DNA of 64,000 nt, from contig DATLHO010000154.1 of NCBI GenBank assembly GCA_035539855.1, forward strand, positions 21,161-85,160, in the 5' to 3' direction. This stretch comes from DATLHO01 sp035539855. GTDB taxonomy: Bacteria > Bacteroidota > Ignavibacteria > OLB7. Below are positions 43,710-51,874 of this stretch, one piece after another (the first letter of the stretch is position 1; each line of letters opens with the position of its first letter). Made by a program: the position numbers and the translations under genes. The notes beneath the pieces are model-generated. The model was given only the letters and a program-made list of their open reading frames with translations. It was not told the origin of the DNA and ran no database searches.

Positions 43710-45544
43710 CGTCCGAGTGGTATCGTCCTTTCGAGGCTGCCGGTCATCGGCCCGCCCACGCGCAGCGTGAGCTCGCCGCGACCGGCGACGACCCACGTGA
43801 GCTCCTTCGATCCGCCGCTGCCGGCAATTGGTCCCAGCAACTGGACGCGTCGTCCGGTCGCGACGCTCTGTCCCCGTCCGAGCACGAGCTCGGCCTTCGC
43901 ATCGACGGGCGCGCGGCTGGTCTGTCCCATCGCGAGGAGCGTCGGCAGGTATCCGGTGTTGACCACCGTGGCGTGCACGCGCGTCAGTCCGTCGCCGAGC
44001 GACTCGGTGCGCACGTCGACGAGCTCGATGCGCGGCAGCAGGCCGCCGAGCGTCAGCAGAAAGCGCGCCCGCGACGCCGCGAGCGAATCGAGCAGCGCCG
44101 CCGGCGGATCGATCGTGACGAACGGCGCGGTGCCGCCGACCTCGACCTCGCGTCCCTTGAATTCCGGATGATCGATTCTGCGCCACGGAACATGCGCGCC
44201 GGCAACCCCGTTGGCCTCGAGCCACGCGAGCGTGTCGGCCATCGCCGGTCGCGTGGTCGCGGCGGACGCCGCATCGGGAGATGCGGCGGCGTCACGTGAT
44301 GTCGCGGCATCATGGGAAGTCGCGCCCTCAGAGGAAGCACCAGTGTTGGGCGAAGCACCAGCATCACTCGCTGCGGCTCCATCTGGCGATGGCGCTGCAT
44401 CAGGCGAAGCCGCACCGTCCGGCGAAGCCGCAGCCCGCTCGCCAGCCTTGCCTCGCCGAGCCCCGGGCTTCGCCAGAGGCATCCACCACGGATGCGCGCC
44501 GAGCGCGACGCGGCCGAAGTGATAGTAGGCCCACTCGACGAACGATCCCTCACCCTTCACGTAGGCGGGCGCTCCTTCGGCACCGACGATGTCGTCGTAA
44601 AGCGCGCCGAGGCGTGCGAGCGTCGGCTGGTCCTCCGCGCGCACGGTGCGGATGATGCGACCCGCGGGCTCGCCGCGGACTTCCCACGGCTGCGTCAGGT
44701 TCGACTGCGACGAGAACGCGAAGACCGCGACGATGTTCGGATGGTCGAAGCAGAAATCCGCGATCGCGCGCGTCTCGATCTCGGAGACCGCGTGGGCTCC
44801 TGCGGTCGGACCGAACGGCTTGTACTCGAACGTGAAGTTGCGATTGACGTCGACGCCGCCGGCCGGGTCCTCGTTCTGCTCGCCATCGCCGTCGTCGTCG
44901 CGTCCCTCGACCAAGAGCTCGTAGGCGCCGCGCTCGCCCCGCGAGGCATCGGCCTCGCGCATGACGCGCTCGTCGAGCGGATCGGCGATCCACCGACCGC
45001 TCGGGCTGCGGACACGCATGCGCGTGATGAGGCCATTGCCGTCGAGATCGTTCGGGCCGTCCTCGTCGGCGGAGCCGTCGCGATCGACGTCGAAGGGCGT
45101 GAGGGTGGTCGCGCGCTCGAGCCGCGGTCGCTGGAAGTAGCTCTCGAGCGCATCGGGACTTGCGCGCGGAATGACGTAGAACGTCGTGCGCTCGAGCAGC
45201 GCGCGCGTCGAGTCCGACGCGTCGGCCGCGACGAGCGCGACCAGTCGCAGCGCGAGCTCGCTGCCGCCGAGGCGTGCGCCATCGATGCCGCCGACGACGA
45301 GCACCGCGGGCCGCGTGTCGGCGGCCGGTCCTCCGATCGTCGCGCACCAGAGCTCGCGGCCGCCGGCGGTCGTCGCCAGCGAGCGCACGGCAACGCGCGC
45401 CGGATGCTCGCGGGCGATCGCGGCAAGCCTCCGGCCCAGCGCCGCATGGTCGTGATACGACGGCTGCGCGCGGAGCGATCCGAACGAGGCGATGGCCGAA
45501 AGGAAGAGCGCCGTGGGGAGCGCGGGAGTGACGTGTCGAAGCAT
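43706..45544 (-). CDS. Secreted M14 carboxypeptidase-like protein lacking zinc ligands
   Basis: The 612-residue protein has a signal peptide (ALPTALFLSAIASFGSLRAQ). It has an M14 scaffold: NRNF at 234-237 with the following SEIETRAI block, and two acidic calcium-loop-like stretches (DVDRDGSADEDGP and DDDGDGEQNEDP) that mark a known M14 subgroup. The HxxE zinc motif is replaced: the turn reads GGIDGARLGGSE, with D88 and R91 at the His and Glu positions. The later His position falls in FAFSSQSNLTQPW, without histidine. A low-complexity Ala/Ser/Asp linker near 380-440 precedes the rest. Predicted zinc-free pseudo-enzyme; binding role likely. The ATG at 45544 is followed directly by the signal peptide. 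Confidence 0.82.
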   Translation of the reverse strand: MLRHVTPALPTALFLSAIASFGSLRAQPSYHDHAALGRRLAAIAREHPARVAVRSLATTAGGRELWCATIGGPAADTRPAVLVVGGIDGARLGGSELALRLVALVAADASDSTRALLERTTFYVIPRASPDALESYFQRPRLERATTLTPFDVDRDGSADEDGPNDLDGNGLITRMRVRSPSGRWIADPLDERVMREADASRGERGAYELLVEGRDDDGDGEQNEDPAGGVDVNRNFTFEYKPFGPTAGAHAVSEIETRAIADFCFDHPNIVAVFAFSSQSNLTQPWEVRGEPAGRIIRTVRAEDQPTLARLGALYDDIVGAEGAPAYVKGEGSFVEWAYYHFGRVALGAHPWWMPLAKPGARRGKAGERAAASPDGAASPDAAPSPDGAAASDAGASPNTGASSEGATSHDAATSRDAAASPDAASAATTRPAMADTLAWLEANGVAGAHVPWRRIDHPEFKGREVEVGGTAPFVTIDPPAALLDSLAASRARFLLTLGGLLPRIELVDVRTESLGDGLTRVHATVVNTGYLPTLLAMGQTSRAPVDAKAELVLGRGQSVATGRRVQLLGPIAGSGGSKELTWVVAGRGELTLRVGGPMTGSLERTIPLGR

Positions 45545-45561
45545 GATCCCTGAAGAATCAC

Positions 45562-45569
45562 CGAAGATA
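45562..45569 (-). promoter_or_regulatory. Promoter-like box for the M14-like gene
   Basis: The minus strand reads CCTATCTTCGG, similar to the shared box, 18 nt before the start codon. Confidence 0.35.
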
Positions 45570-45621
45570 GGACGATTGAGGATTGCGGCTCGGGATCGAC
45601 ACTCTCCAATCCGCAATTTCC

Positions 45622-45629
45622 TAACTTGG
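45622..45629 (+). promoter_or_regulatory. Promoter-like box just before the ABC ATPase
   Basis: TAACTTGG resembles the shared TAnnTTkG box and lies only 10 nt before the GTG start, which would leave almost no leader. Confidence 0.3.
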
Positions 45630-45638
45630 CCTTCCGCC

Positions 45639-46442
45639 GTGTCCCTGGAGTCACTTGACATATCGTTTCGCTACGGACCGCGCTTCGGCGTCACCGGCAT
45701 CTCGGTCGGCGTCGGCGCGGGCGAGTGGCTCGGAATCATCGGCGCCAACGGCTCCGGCAAGACGACGCTGCTCAGGCTCCTGTGCGGGCTGCTCGCTCCA
45801 TCATCCGGCAGCATCCTGCTCGACGGCGAGCCACTCGACAGCTATTCCCCCGAGCAGCGCGCTCGCCACCTTGCCTTCGTTCCCCAGAGCTTTCAACCCG
45901 CGTTCGAGTTCACCGTCGAGCAGGCCGTGCTCTTTGGTCGCATCCCGCATGGCCGCAGCTACGGCGCGTTCGAGAGCGCCGACGACATCGCCGCGGCCGA
46001 CGAGGCCATCGCGCTGCTCGAGATCGACGCGCTGCGCCGCGAGCCGGTGACGCGCCTGTCCGGCGGCGAGCTGCAGCGGGTGATGATCGCGCGCGCGATC
46101 GCGCAGAGCGATCGCAACATCGTGCTCGACGAGCCGACGTCGCACCTCGACATCGCGCACCAGCAGTCGGTGCTCGAGCACCTGCGCACGCGCAGCCGCT
46201 CGCGCGGAACGAGCCTGGTCGCGACGATCCACGATCTCAACCTCGCCGCCATCTACTGCGATCGCATCGCCGCACTCGTCGGGGGACGTCTCGTCGCCGT
46301 CGGCACGCCGGCCGAGGTGTTGACAGAATCGCGCCTCGAAGAGATCTACGGCGTCGGACTCGACGTCGAGCAGAACGTCTATGGCAGCGCGCCGGCCGTT
46401 CGCTATCGTCACGCACGCACGGAGGCGAGCGATGCCCGCTGA
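45639..46442 (+). CDS. ABC transporter ATPase (FecE/BtuD-like)
   Basis: This 267-residue ATPase has Walker A GANGSGKT, the Q-loop FVPQSFQP, signature LSGGELQR, Walker B IVLDEPTSHLD and a switch His in IHDLNLA. It resembles the ATPases of iron-siderophore, heme or vitamin B12 importers. No permease or binding protein is nearby, so it would work with a distant partner. The GTG at 45639 starts the conserved region; no ATG lies close. The following DUF218 gene begins ten bases before its end. Confidence 0.9.
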   Translation: MSLESLDISFRYGPRFGVTGISVGVGAGEWLGIIGANGSGKTTLLRLLCGLLAPSSGSILLDGEPLDSYSPEQRARHLAFVPQSFQPAFEFTVEQAVLFGRIPHGRSYGAFESADDIAAADEAIALLEIDALRREPVTRLSGGELQRVMIARAIAQSDRNIVLDEPTSHLDIAHQQSVLEHLRTRSRSRGTSLVATIHDLNLAAIYCDRIAALVGGRLVAVGTPAEVLTESRLEEIYGVGLDVEQNVYGSAPAVRYRHARTEASDAR

Positions 46443-47460
46443 AGCGATCGCAGTTCGCGCGCGACGCGTCGCAACGTCGCGACCGGCATGGGTCGCGCCG
46501 CTGCTGCTGTTCATCGCGGCATCGGCCGAAGTGCTCTCGATGTTGCTGATGACGGTGTTCCGGTATCGCGCGCAGGGACTCGAGCCGCGGTTCTTCGAGC
46601 TCGGCAAGACCGGCAACCTGCTCGGGCTGCTGCTGGCGGTGGGATTCGTCGCCCTGTTCCTGATCCTGTCGATGCTGCGCCGCGGCCGCCGGCCCGGGCT
46701 CGCTGTCGCCGCGGTCGTGCTCTCGAGCGTCGGACTCGTGATGCTCTCGGCCGCGCCGCTGGTGCCGATCGATGATCGCGTCGCGCTGCTGGCCGGCTAC
46801 CTGTTGTTCAAGACGATCGAGGCCGCATTCTTCCTGGCGGTGATCGGCAGGCGCCGCCGGCCCGCATGGCGCCTCGCCGCGCGCACGCTCGGACTGACCG
46901 TCTCGTTGCTGCTCGTCGGGGGTGCGGTGCTCATCGGTACGCTGCTGCTCTCCCCCGTCGGTCCGAAGATCGACGACGTGGCCGACCGCGACTTCGACGC
47001 CGGAGTCATTCTCGGGGCGGCGGTCTGGAGCGGCGATCGTCCGAGTCCGGTCTTCCGTGAGAGGATCAAAACGGGGTTCGATCTGCTGGAGAACGGCACG
47101 ATTCCGTTTCTCGTACTGACCGGCGCCAACGCGCCGGGCGAGCTCACCGAGGCCGAGGTCGGGCGCCGCGAGCTGCTGAAGCTCGGCGCCGATCCGACGC
47201 GCATCGTCATCGAGACGCGCACGCGCTCGACGGTGCAGCAGGTGATGTTCATTCGCGACGAGCTGACGAAACAGGGGTGGCGATCGTTCGTGATCATCTC
47301 CGACCAGTTCCACCTGACGCGCACGCTCGAGATCTGCGACTTCAACGATCTCGACGCGCACGGCGTCTCGTCGGAGTCGCCGCTCGGACCGCAGAACCTG
47401 GCATTGTACCACGTGCGCGAAAGCGTCGCGCTCGTGCTCTACTGGATGTTCGGCGTCTGA
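46432..47460 (+). CDS. DUF218 (YdcF/SanA-like) membrane protein
   Basis: The 342-residue protein has about five membrane helices in the first ~180 residues and a C-terminal DUF218 domain (AGVILGAAVWSGDRPSPVFRERI, IPFLVLTGA, ETRTRSTVQQ, VIISDQFHLTRT). Members of the family act in envelope metabolism or antibiotic sensitivity (SanA), but their reaction is unclear. The ATG at 46432 has GGAGG seven bases upstream and overlaps the ABC ATPase end by 11 bases, so the two form an operon. Confidence 0.88.
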   Translation: MPAEAIAVRARRVATSRPAWVAPLLLFIAASAEVLSMLLMTVFRYRAQGLEPRFFELGKTGNLLGLLLAVGFVALFLILSMLRRGRRPGLAVAAVVLSSVGLVMLSAAPLVPIDDRVALLAGYLLFKTIEAAFFLAVIGRRRRPAWRLAARTLGLTVSLLLVGGAVLIGTLLLSPVGPKIDDVADRDFDAGVILGAAVWSGDRPSPVFRERIKTGFDLLENGTIPFLVLTGANAPGELTEAEVGRRELLKLGADPTRIVIETRTRSTVQQVMFIRDELTKQGWRSFVIISDQFHLTRTLEICDFNDLDAHGVSSESPLGPQNLALYHVRESVALVLYWMFGV

Positions 47461-47568
47461 TCCTCGTGATCCGCACGCGCGCGGGCACGGTTGTGGCGCG
47501 GTGAATCCGGCGCGCGAGACGATGTGATCGACGACGACGGCGAAGTAAACGCGATTAACGATACGAGC

Positions 47569-48090
47569 ATGAATTCCCAGGCCTCAATGGATGACGAGGA
47601 GCTCGAACGACCGGCGATCAACCGCCGTCTCGTGCGCGAGCGCGTGATGCAGGCGCTGTACGCCTACGAGATCGGACGCAACGTCGGCGGGGAGTCGATC
47701 GACTTCATGGCGACGAACATCGTCTACCCCGAGTTCCGCGACAACGCGGAGCTCATGGAGTTCGCACAGTCGTTGATGCGGCGCACGTTCAACTGCGCCG
47801 AGGAGTGCGATGAGATCATCCGCTCGCTCAGCGAGAACTGGGACTTCCATCGGATCGCTCCGATCGACAAGGTCCTGCTGCGCATGGGCATGACCGAGCT
47901 GCTGCAGTTCCCCGAGATTCCGACGAAGGTCACGATCAACGAGGTCATTGAGATCGCCAAGCGGTACTCGACGGACAAGTCGAGCATCTTCATCAACGGT
48001 CTGCTCGACGCGGCGCTGTCGAAGCTCAAGAAGGATGGGAAGCTGCAGAAGTCCGGACGGGGATTGATCGGCGAGTCGAGCGAGGAGTGA
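47569..48090 (+). CDS. nusB: Transcription antitermination factor NusB
   Basis: This 173-residue RNA-binding protein takes part in rRNA antitermination with NusE and boxA RNA. It shows the family pattern RRLVRERVMQALYAYE near the start, then IAPIDKVLLRMGMTELLQF and VTINEVIEIAKRYSTDKSSIFINGLLDA near the end. The N-terminal ~25 residues are acidic and variable. The ATG at 47569 is one of two options (the other at 47590). DUF445 follows with a one-base stop/start overlap. Confidence 0.95.
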   Translation: MNSQASMDDEELERPAINRRLVRERVMQALYAYEIGRNVGGESIDFMATNIVYPEFRDNAELMEFAQSLMRRTFNCAEECDEIIRSLSENWDFHRIAPIDKVLLRMGMTELLQFPEIPTKVTINEVIEIAKRYSTDKSSIFINGLLDAALSKLKKDGKLQKSGRGLIGESSEE

Positions 48091-49367
48091 TGCGTGAGTA
48101 TGTGACACCGGGCGGTGCGGAGAAGGCGCGGGCGCTGCGACGCATGAAAGCGATCGCCACCGGTGCGTTCCTGCTGATGACCGCGATCTTCTTCCTGACC
48201 GAGCCGCTCGGCACCGGGACGCTCGTCTGGGTCATTCGCTGGGATCACATCAACGCGTTCGCCGAGGCGTCGATGGTCGGCGCGCTCGCGGACTGGTTCG
48301 CGGTCGTCGCGCTGTTTCGCCACCCGATGGGAATCCCGATCTGGCACACCGCGATCATCCCGCGCAAGAAGGAGGAGATCGGTCGCAACCTCGGCTCGTT
48401 CGTCGAGCAGCGCCTGCTGTCGGTCGAGAACATCTCGAAGGAGATCGGCCGCTTCTCGGCATCGCGCGCGGCGGTGGCGTTTCTTTCGACCGAGGAGAAT
48501 CGCAGGCGGGCGGCGTCGTGGCTCGGAGACGGCATCGGCGCGATGGTCGATGCGCTCGACGACAGCGAGGTCGAAGCGCTGCTCGGCGACATCGTCCGCC
48601 GCCAGGCATCGAAGCTCGACGCGGCGGCGATCCTCGGCGGCGGACTGGAGATGCTCGCCGCGTCCGGACGCCATCACATCCTGCTCGATCAGGCGCTCAA
48701 CCGGATCGCCGAGTGGGTGCCGTCGCGCCGCGATATGATCGAGGAGTTCATCGACCGCTCGCTCGAGCGGATGCTCCGCTGGGGTCGTCGCCTCGTCCCG
48801 GCCAGCGTCGTCGAGCGCGCGACCGAGCAGGTGCTCGAGGCGATCATCGACGTCATCCGCGATGCGGCGGTCGATCCGAACCACCCGCTGCGCGCGGATC
48901 TCGCCGCCAGGCTCGATGAGTCGATCCTCAGGCTCAAGACCGACGAAGGCTGGATCGATCAGGTCAACCGCTGGAAGACGGAGCTGCTGGAAAGCCCGGA
49001 GCTCGCGCGGCATACCGCGGGACTGTGGGCACAGGCGAAGGAGTGGCTTACGAACGATCTCGAGCGCGAGGACTCGATCATCAAGGGGTACGCGGAGCGG
49101 GCAGCCGAATCGGCCTACCATCGCCTCAGCACCGACGAGGCCATGCAGAAGGTCGTCGACGATCGCCTGCGCCAGGCGGCGATCACGTTCATCACCAGCC
49201 ACCACCACACGATCGGCGGCCTCATTCAGCGCGTCATCGACTCATGGGACAGCGAACAGCTCTCACGCGAGCTCGAGCTCAATCTCGGCCGCGACCTGCA
49301 GTATATACGCCTCAATGGAACGTTTATCGGCGGGTTCGTCGGACTTCTGATTCATCTGGTACGGTAG
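48090..49367 (+). CDS. DUF445 (YjiN-like) membrane protein
   Basis: The 425-residue protein has an N-terminal membrane segment (ATGAFLLMTAIFFLTEPL), the family motif EASMVGALADWFAVVALFRHPMG and a C-terminal membrane segment (NGTFIGGFVGLLIHLV), with a long helical middle. The DUF445/YjiN family has no known reaction. The start overlaps the nusB stop (TGATG), so they form one transcription unit. Confidence 0.9.
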   Translation: MREYVTPGGAEKARALRRMKAIATGAFLLMTAIFFLTEPLGTGTLVWVIRWDHINAFAEASMVGALADWFAVVALFRHPMGIPIWHTAIIPRKKEEIGRNLGSFVEQRLLSVENISKEIGRFSASRAAVAFLSTEENRRRAASWLGDGIGAMVDALDDSEVEALLGDIVRRQASKLDAAAILGGGLEMLAASGRHHILLDQALNRIAEWVPSRRDMIEEFIDRSLERMLRWGRRLVPASVVERATEQVLEAIIDVIRDAAVDPNHPLRADLAARLDESILRLKTDEGWIDQVNRWKTELLESPELARHTAGLWAQAKEWLTNDLEREDSIIKGYAERAAESAYHRLSTDEAMQKVVDDRLRQAAITFITSHHHTIGGLIQRVIDSWDSEQLSRELELNLGRDLQYIRLNGTFIGGFVGLLIHLVR

Positions 49368-49372
49368 GTGGG

Positions 49373-49467
49373 TCAGATGTCAAATGTTAGATGTCAGATG
49401 TCACAAGGCACAGAGCGTCTTGTGACATCTGACATTTGACATCTGACATCTGACATCTGACATCTGA
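49373..49467. repeat. Heptanucleotide repeat hairpin (TGACATC type)
   Basis: The left arm (49373-49407) and right arm (49419-49453) are 35-nt inverted copies around an 11-nt loop, with only a few differences. Both are built from 7-nt units: the right side has six TGACATC/TGACATT units in a row (49423-49464), and the left side has the reverse-complement units. It separates the DUF445 gene from the convergent small membrane protein. A shorter direct run of the same unit lies at 54753-54787. Confidence 0.85.
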
Positions 49468-49665
49468 CTACTTCAACGATGTCTTCGATGCATGCTTCCG
49501 CGCCCACAGCACGGATGCGACGATCAGAAGCAGCCCCACCGTTCCAATCGCAACGCCCGCCGAAATGGAATCTCCGAAGAAATCGAAGCCGGCTGCGCTG
49601 AGGACGACCATGCCGGCGGCGACGATGATGATGATCTGCGCGAGATAATATGCCTGGGAGCTCAT
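49468..49665 (-). CDS. Small membrane protein, unknown function
   Basis: The 65-residue protein has two predicted membrane helices (YYLAQIIIIVAAGMVVLSAAG and GVAIGTVGLLLIVASVLW) and a basic C-terminus (ARKHASKTSLK). The ATG at 49665 is preferred over the longer frame to 49764, which adds a hydrophilic stretch. No family is recognised. It ends right at the heptanucleotide repeat. Confidence 0.6.
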   Translation of the reverse strand: MSSQAYYLAQIIIIVAAGMVVLSAAGFDFFGDSISAGVAIGTVGLLLIVASVLWARKHASKTSLK

Positions 49666-49864
49666 AGGTGCACCGTTTCGGACCCTTTCAACGAAGTCCA
49701 TTTCAAAAGACAACCGCACTACCGCCGATCTGTAGTTCAAAGCGCGCGCCACATCCCGGAGCAATTACCTTCTGCAAATCAAAAACGGGGAGACGGAGCG
49801 TCGCGAGCGGCGACAGGCCCCATTTCCCCGTGAAAACGGCGTCGAACTATTTTCGTTTTGAATG

Positions 49865-50749
49865 CTACTCGACCGAGCGCCAGGTCGCGCTCAGCGAGAA
49901 CGTCGTCGCCACCAGCGCGTTTCGTCCGCCGATGTCGCTTGCCAGGCTTGCGCCGAGATCGAGTCCCGCGTCCGCCTCGAGCAGCACGCCCATGCTCCAC
50001 CGGGTGAAGCTCCGGTCGCCGACGACCGTGCGGTTGATCTCATCCCCGTCGAAATCCGCAAGCGACTGGATTCCGTCGAGGCCGGTGCGGAGCTCGAATC
50101 CGCGGCCGAGGTCGATGTCGAGCTCCGCCGCATAGGCGAACTCGTTGCTCGCCTTGTTGCGCAGCCGGAAGTCGGTCGCGAGCTGGAAGTGTCCGGCGAC
50201 GACGCCGATGTTGTATGGAACGGCGCCGGCCGCTCCGAGCGAATAGTCGGCGACGCCGGTGCCGAGCGGGATCTCCTGCGTGGGCGAGCCCATCGGAGCC
50301 TTCCATGCGACCGTCACGGTCGCGTGGTACGGCGATTCGATCGGCAGCAGGCGCATGCGGGCGCCCAGCCAGATATCGGTCAGTCCGCTGGCGGAGATGG
50401 TCGTGTCGCGCGCGCTCGGCTCGTAGTAGGCCTCGCGAACGACGGTCCGCAACTGCGTCTGCGCGACACCGGTGAGCCAGTCGGTCAGGCCGTATTCGCA
50501 CAGCAGCGACACATCGGTCTGGCCGAACTCCGCGTCGCGGTAGGTCAGAGAGTCGCCGAAGAGGGCGTGGCGGCGTCCGTCGAGGCCGTACTCGTACGTG
50601 GCGCTCATCCACGACACGCCGAAGCGCAGGTAGTAGGCGCCGTCTGCGCGCGTGAACGCCGGTCCGTTCGCGCGGGCCTGAGCCAGCGAGAGCGCGAGCC
50701 CTGCCAGCATCAGCATCGAGACTCGCGGTACTGCGAAACGAAGGAGCAT
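49865..50749 (-). CDS. Outer-membrane beta-barrel protein
   Basis: The 294-residue protein has a signal peptide (VSMLMLAGLALSLAQARA). Alternating hydrophobic strands (AYYLRFGVSWMSATYEYG, VSLLCEYGLTDWLTG, ATVTVAWKAPMG, SFTRWSMGVLLEADAG, FSLSATWRSVE) indicate an outer-membrane beta-barrel of the transporter-like type, without recognised specificity. The start is strong: GGAGGTCACCC precedes the ATG at 50749. Downstream of a lipoprotein gene with a 113-bp gap. Confidence 0.83.
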   Translation of the reverse strand: MLLRFAVPRVSMLMLAGLALSLAQARANGPAFTRADGAYYLRFGVSWMSATYEYGLDGRRHALFGDSLTYRDAEFGQTDVSLLCEYGLTDWLTGVAQTQLRTVVREAYYEPSARDTTISASGLTDIWLGARMRLLPIESPYHATVTVAWKAPMGSPTQEIPLGTGVADYSLGAAGAVPYNIGVVAGHFQLATDFRLRNKASNEFAYAAELDIDLGRGFELRTGLDGIQSLADFDGDEINRTVVGDRSFTRWSMGVLLEADAGLDLGASLASDIGGRNALVATTFSLSATWRSVE

Positions 50750-50862
50750 GGGTGACCTCCAGCGAGCTGCGGGAACGTCTGCCGCGGCCGAGTCGGGGTG
50801 ACGGACCTCAGGCGGTCAGCGGAGTCTGGTTTGGGGGAGGGAATGCACGGATGCCACGGCGT

Positions 50863-51588
50863 TCAGCCGAGGACCGAGACGCGATAGTTGCGCTGCGCCA
50901 CGCGGGTCAGGATAAGCTGCTTTCCGCGATACAGGTTTTGATCGGTCCGGAAGCGTGTGAGGATCAGCTCCGAGTCGCCCGCGAAGCGTCCGACGATGTT
51001 GGCGGGAATCGTGAAGCGGCCCATGTCGGTGACGATCTGCGAGTAGGTGTCGACCCCGGCCATCCGCCAGGTGATCAGCACGCCGCCGGTCGCGGTCGAC
51101 GGCGGCCTCCACGACAGCGCCAGCGCGGTGTCGGCACGCAGCGGATCGCCGTACATGAGCGGCGCGACGGAGTCGATCTCGTTGAGCGCGGCGACCTGGA
51201 AGGTCATCGGTCCCTCCGCATCGGTCAGCCGCCACGCCTGGACGCCGAAGAGGTTCGTGTTGTCGGTCGCACCCAGGCGCAGGGTATCGGTCGCCGCGTG
51301 GCGCTCGAACAGGACGCCGTTGAGCTCGACCTGCGTCGGCAGCGCCGCGCCTCCGGTGTAGAACTGGCCGAAGAACGAGCGTCCGGTGACCTTCACGAGC
51401 GTGTCGCGCACGATCTCGTCGGTGACCAGGCGAACGCCGCTGACGCCGAAGTACGCGTCGGAGTTCGGGGGCTGTGGATAAACGAGCGAGAACTCGATCG
51501 ACTGCGGTCCGTCGACCGGCGGGATCACCCGTTCAGAGCACGCGGCGAGGGTCAGGAAACCGACAAAAATCGCGAGGATGAGCTTCAT
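50863..51588 (-). CDS. Lipoprotein, unknown function
   Basis: The 241-residue protein has a lipoprotein signal (LILAIFVGFLTLAAC) and a beta-rich body (LTFRVAALNEIDSVAPLMYG, GGVLITWRMAGVDTYSQ), perhaps a fibronectin-like domain. The ATG at 51588 is chosen for the signal. A promoter-like TATCTTGG box ends six bases upstream, suggesting a nearly leaderless mRNA. It may be co-expressed with the barrel gene downstream. No function assigned. Confidence 0.75.
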   Translation of the reverse strand: MKLILAIFVGFLTLAACSERVIPPVDGPQSIEFSLVYPQPPNSDAYFGVSGVRLVTDEIVRDTLVKVTGRSFFGQFYTGGAALPTQVELNGVLFERHAATDTLRLGATDNTNLFGVQAWRLTDAEGPMTFQVAALNEIDSVAPLMYGDPLRADTALALSWRPPSTATGGVLITWRMAGVDTYSQIVTDMGRFTIPANIVGRFAGDSELILTRFRTDQNLYRGKQLILTRVAQRNYRVSVLG

Positions 51589-51593
51589 GGCGC

Positions 51594-51601
51594 CCAAGAT
51601 A
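51594..51601 (-). promoter_or_regulatory. Promoter-like box immediately before a lipoprotein start
   Basis: The minus strand reads CCTTTCGTATCTTGGGCGCC before ATG. The box ends six nt before the start codon, so transcription would begin at or next to the ATG. Confidence 0.45.
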
Positions 51602-51874
51602 CGAAAGGGCGCGGACCGATGCGCTCCACGGCGCAGGCCGCGCTCCGGCCGTGGAGAACCCGTGGATAAGTTGTGCGAAGAAAGCCGTTGGCGTGGCTCA
51701 GCAAAGCTGGTAAACTTGCGCGCGCCGACAGGTTCCCGAACGCGTTAGCGTTCGTCATCTCGCGCACAGCTTGAAGCCGGTTCCGCAACCGGACGCCTCC
51801 GCGTCCGGCCCCGGCCAACCCCCGTCGTATCCTGCGATCACAGACTACCCCCCAGCCTTCGAGAGGCGAGCAAC

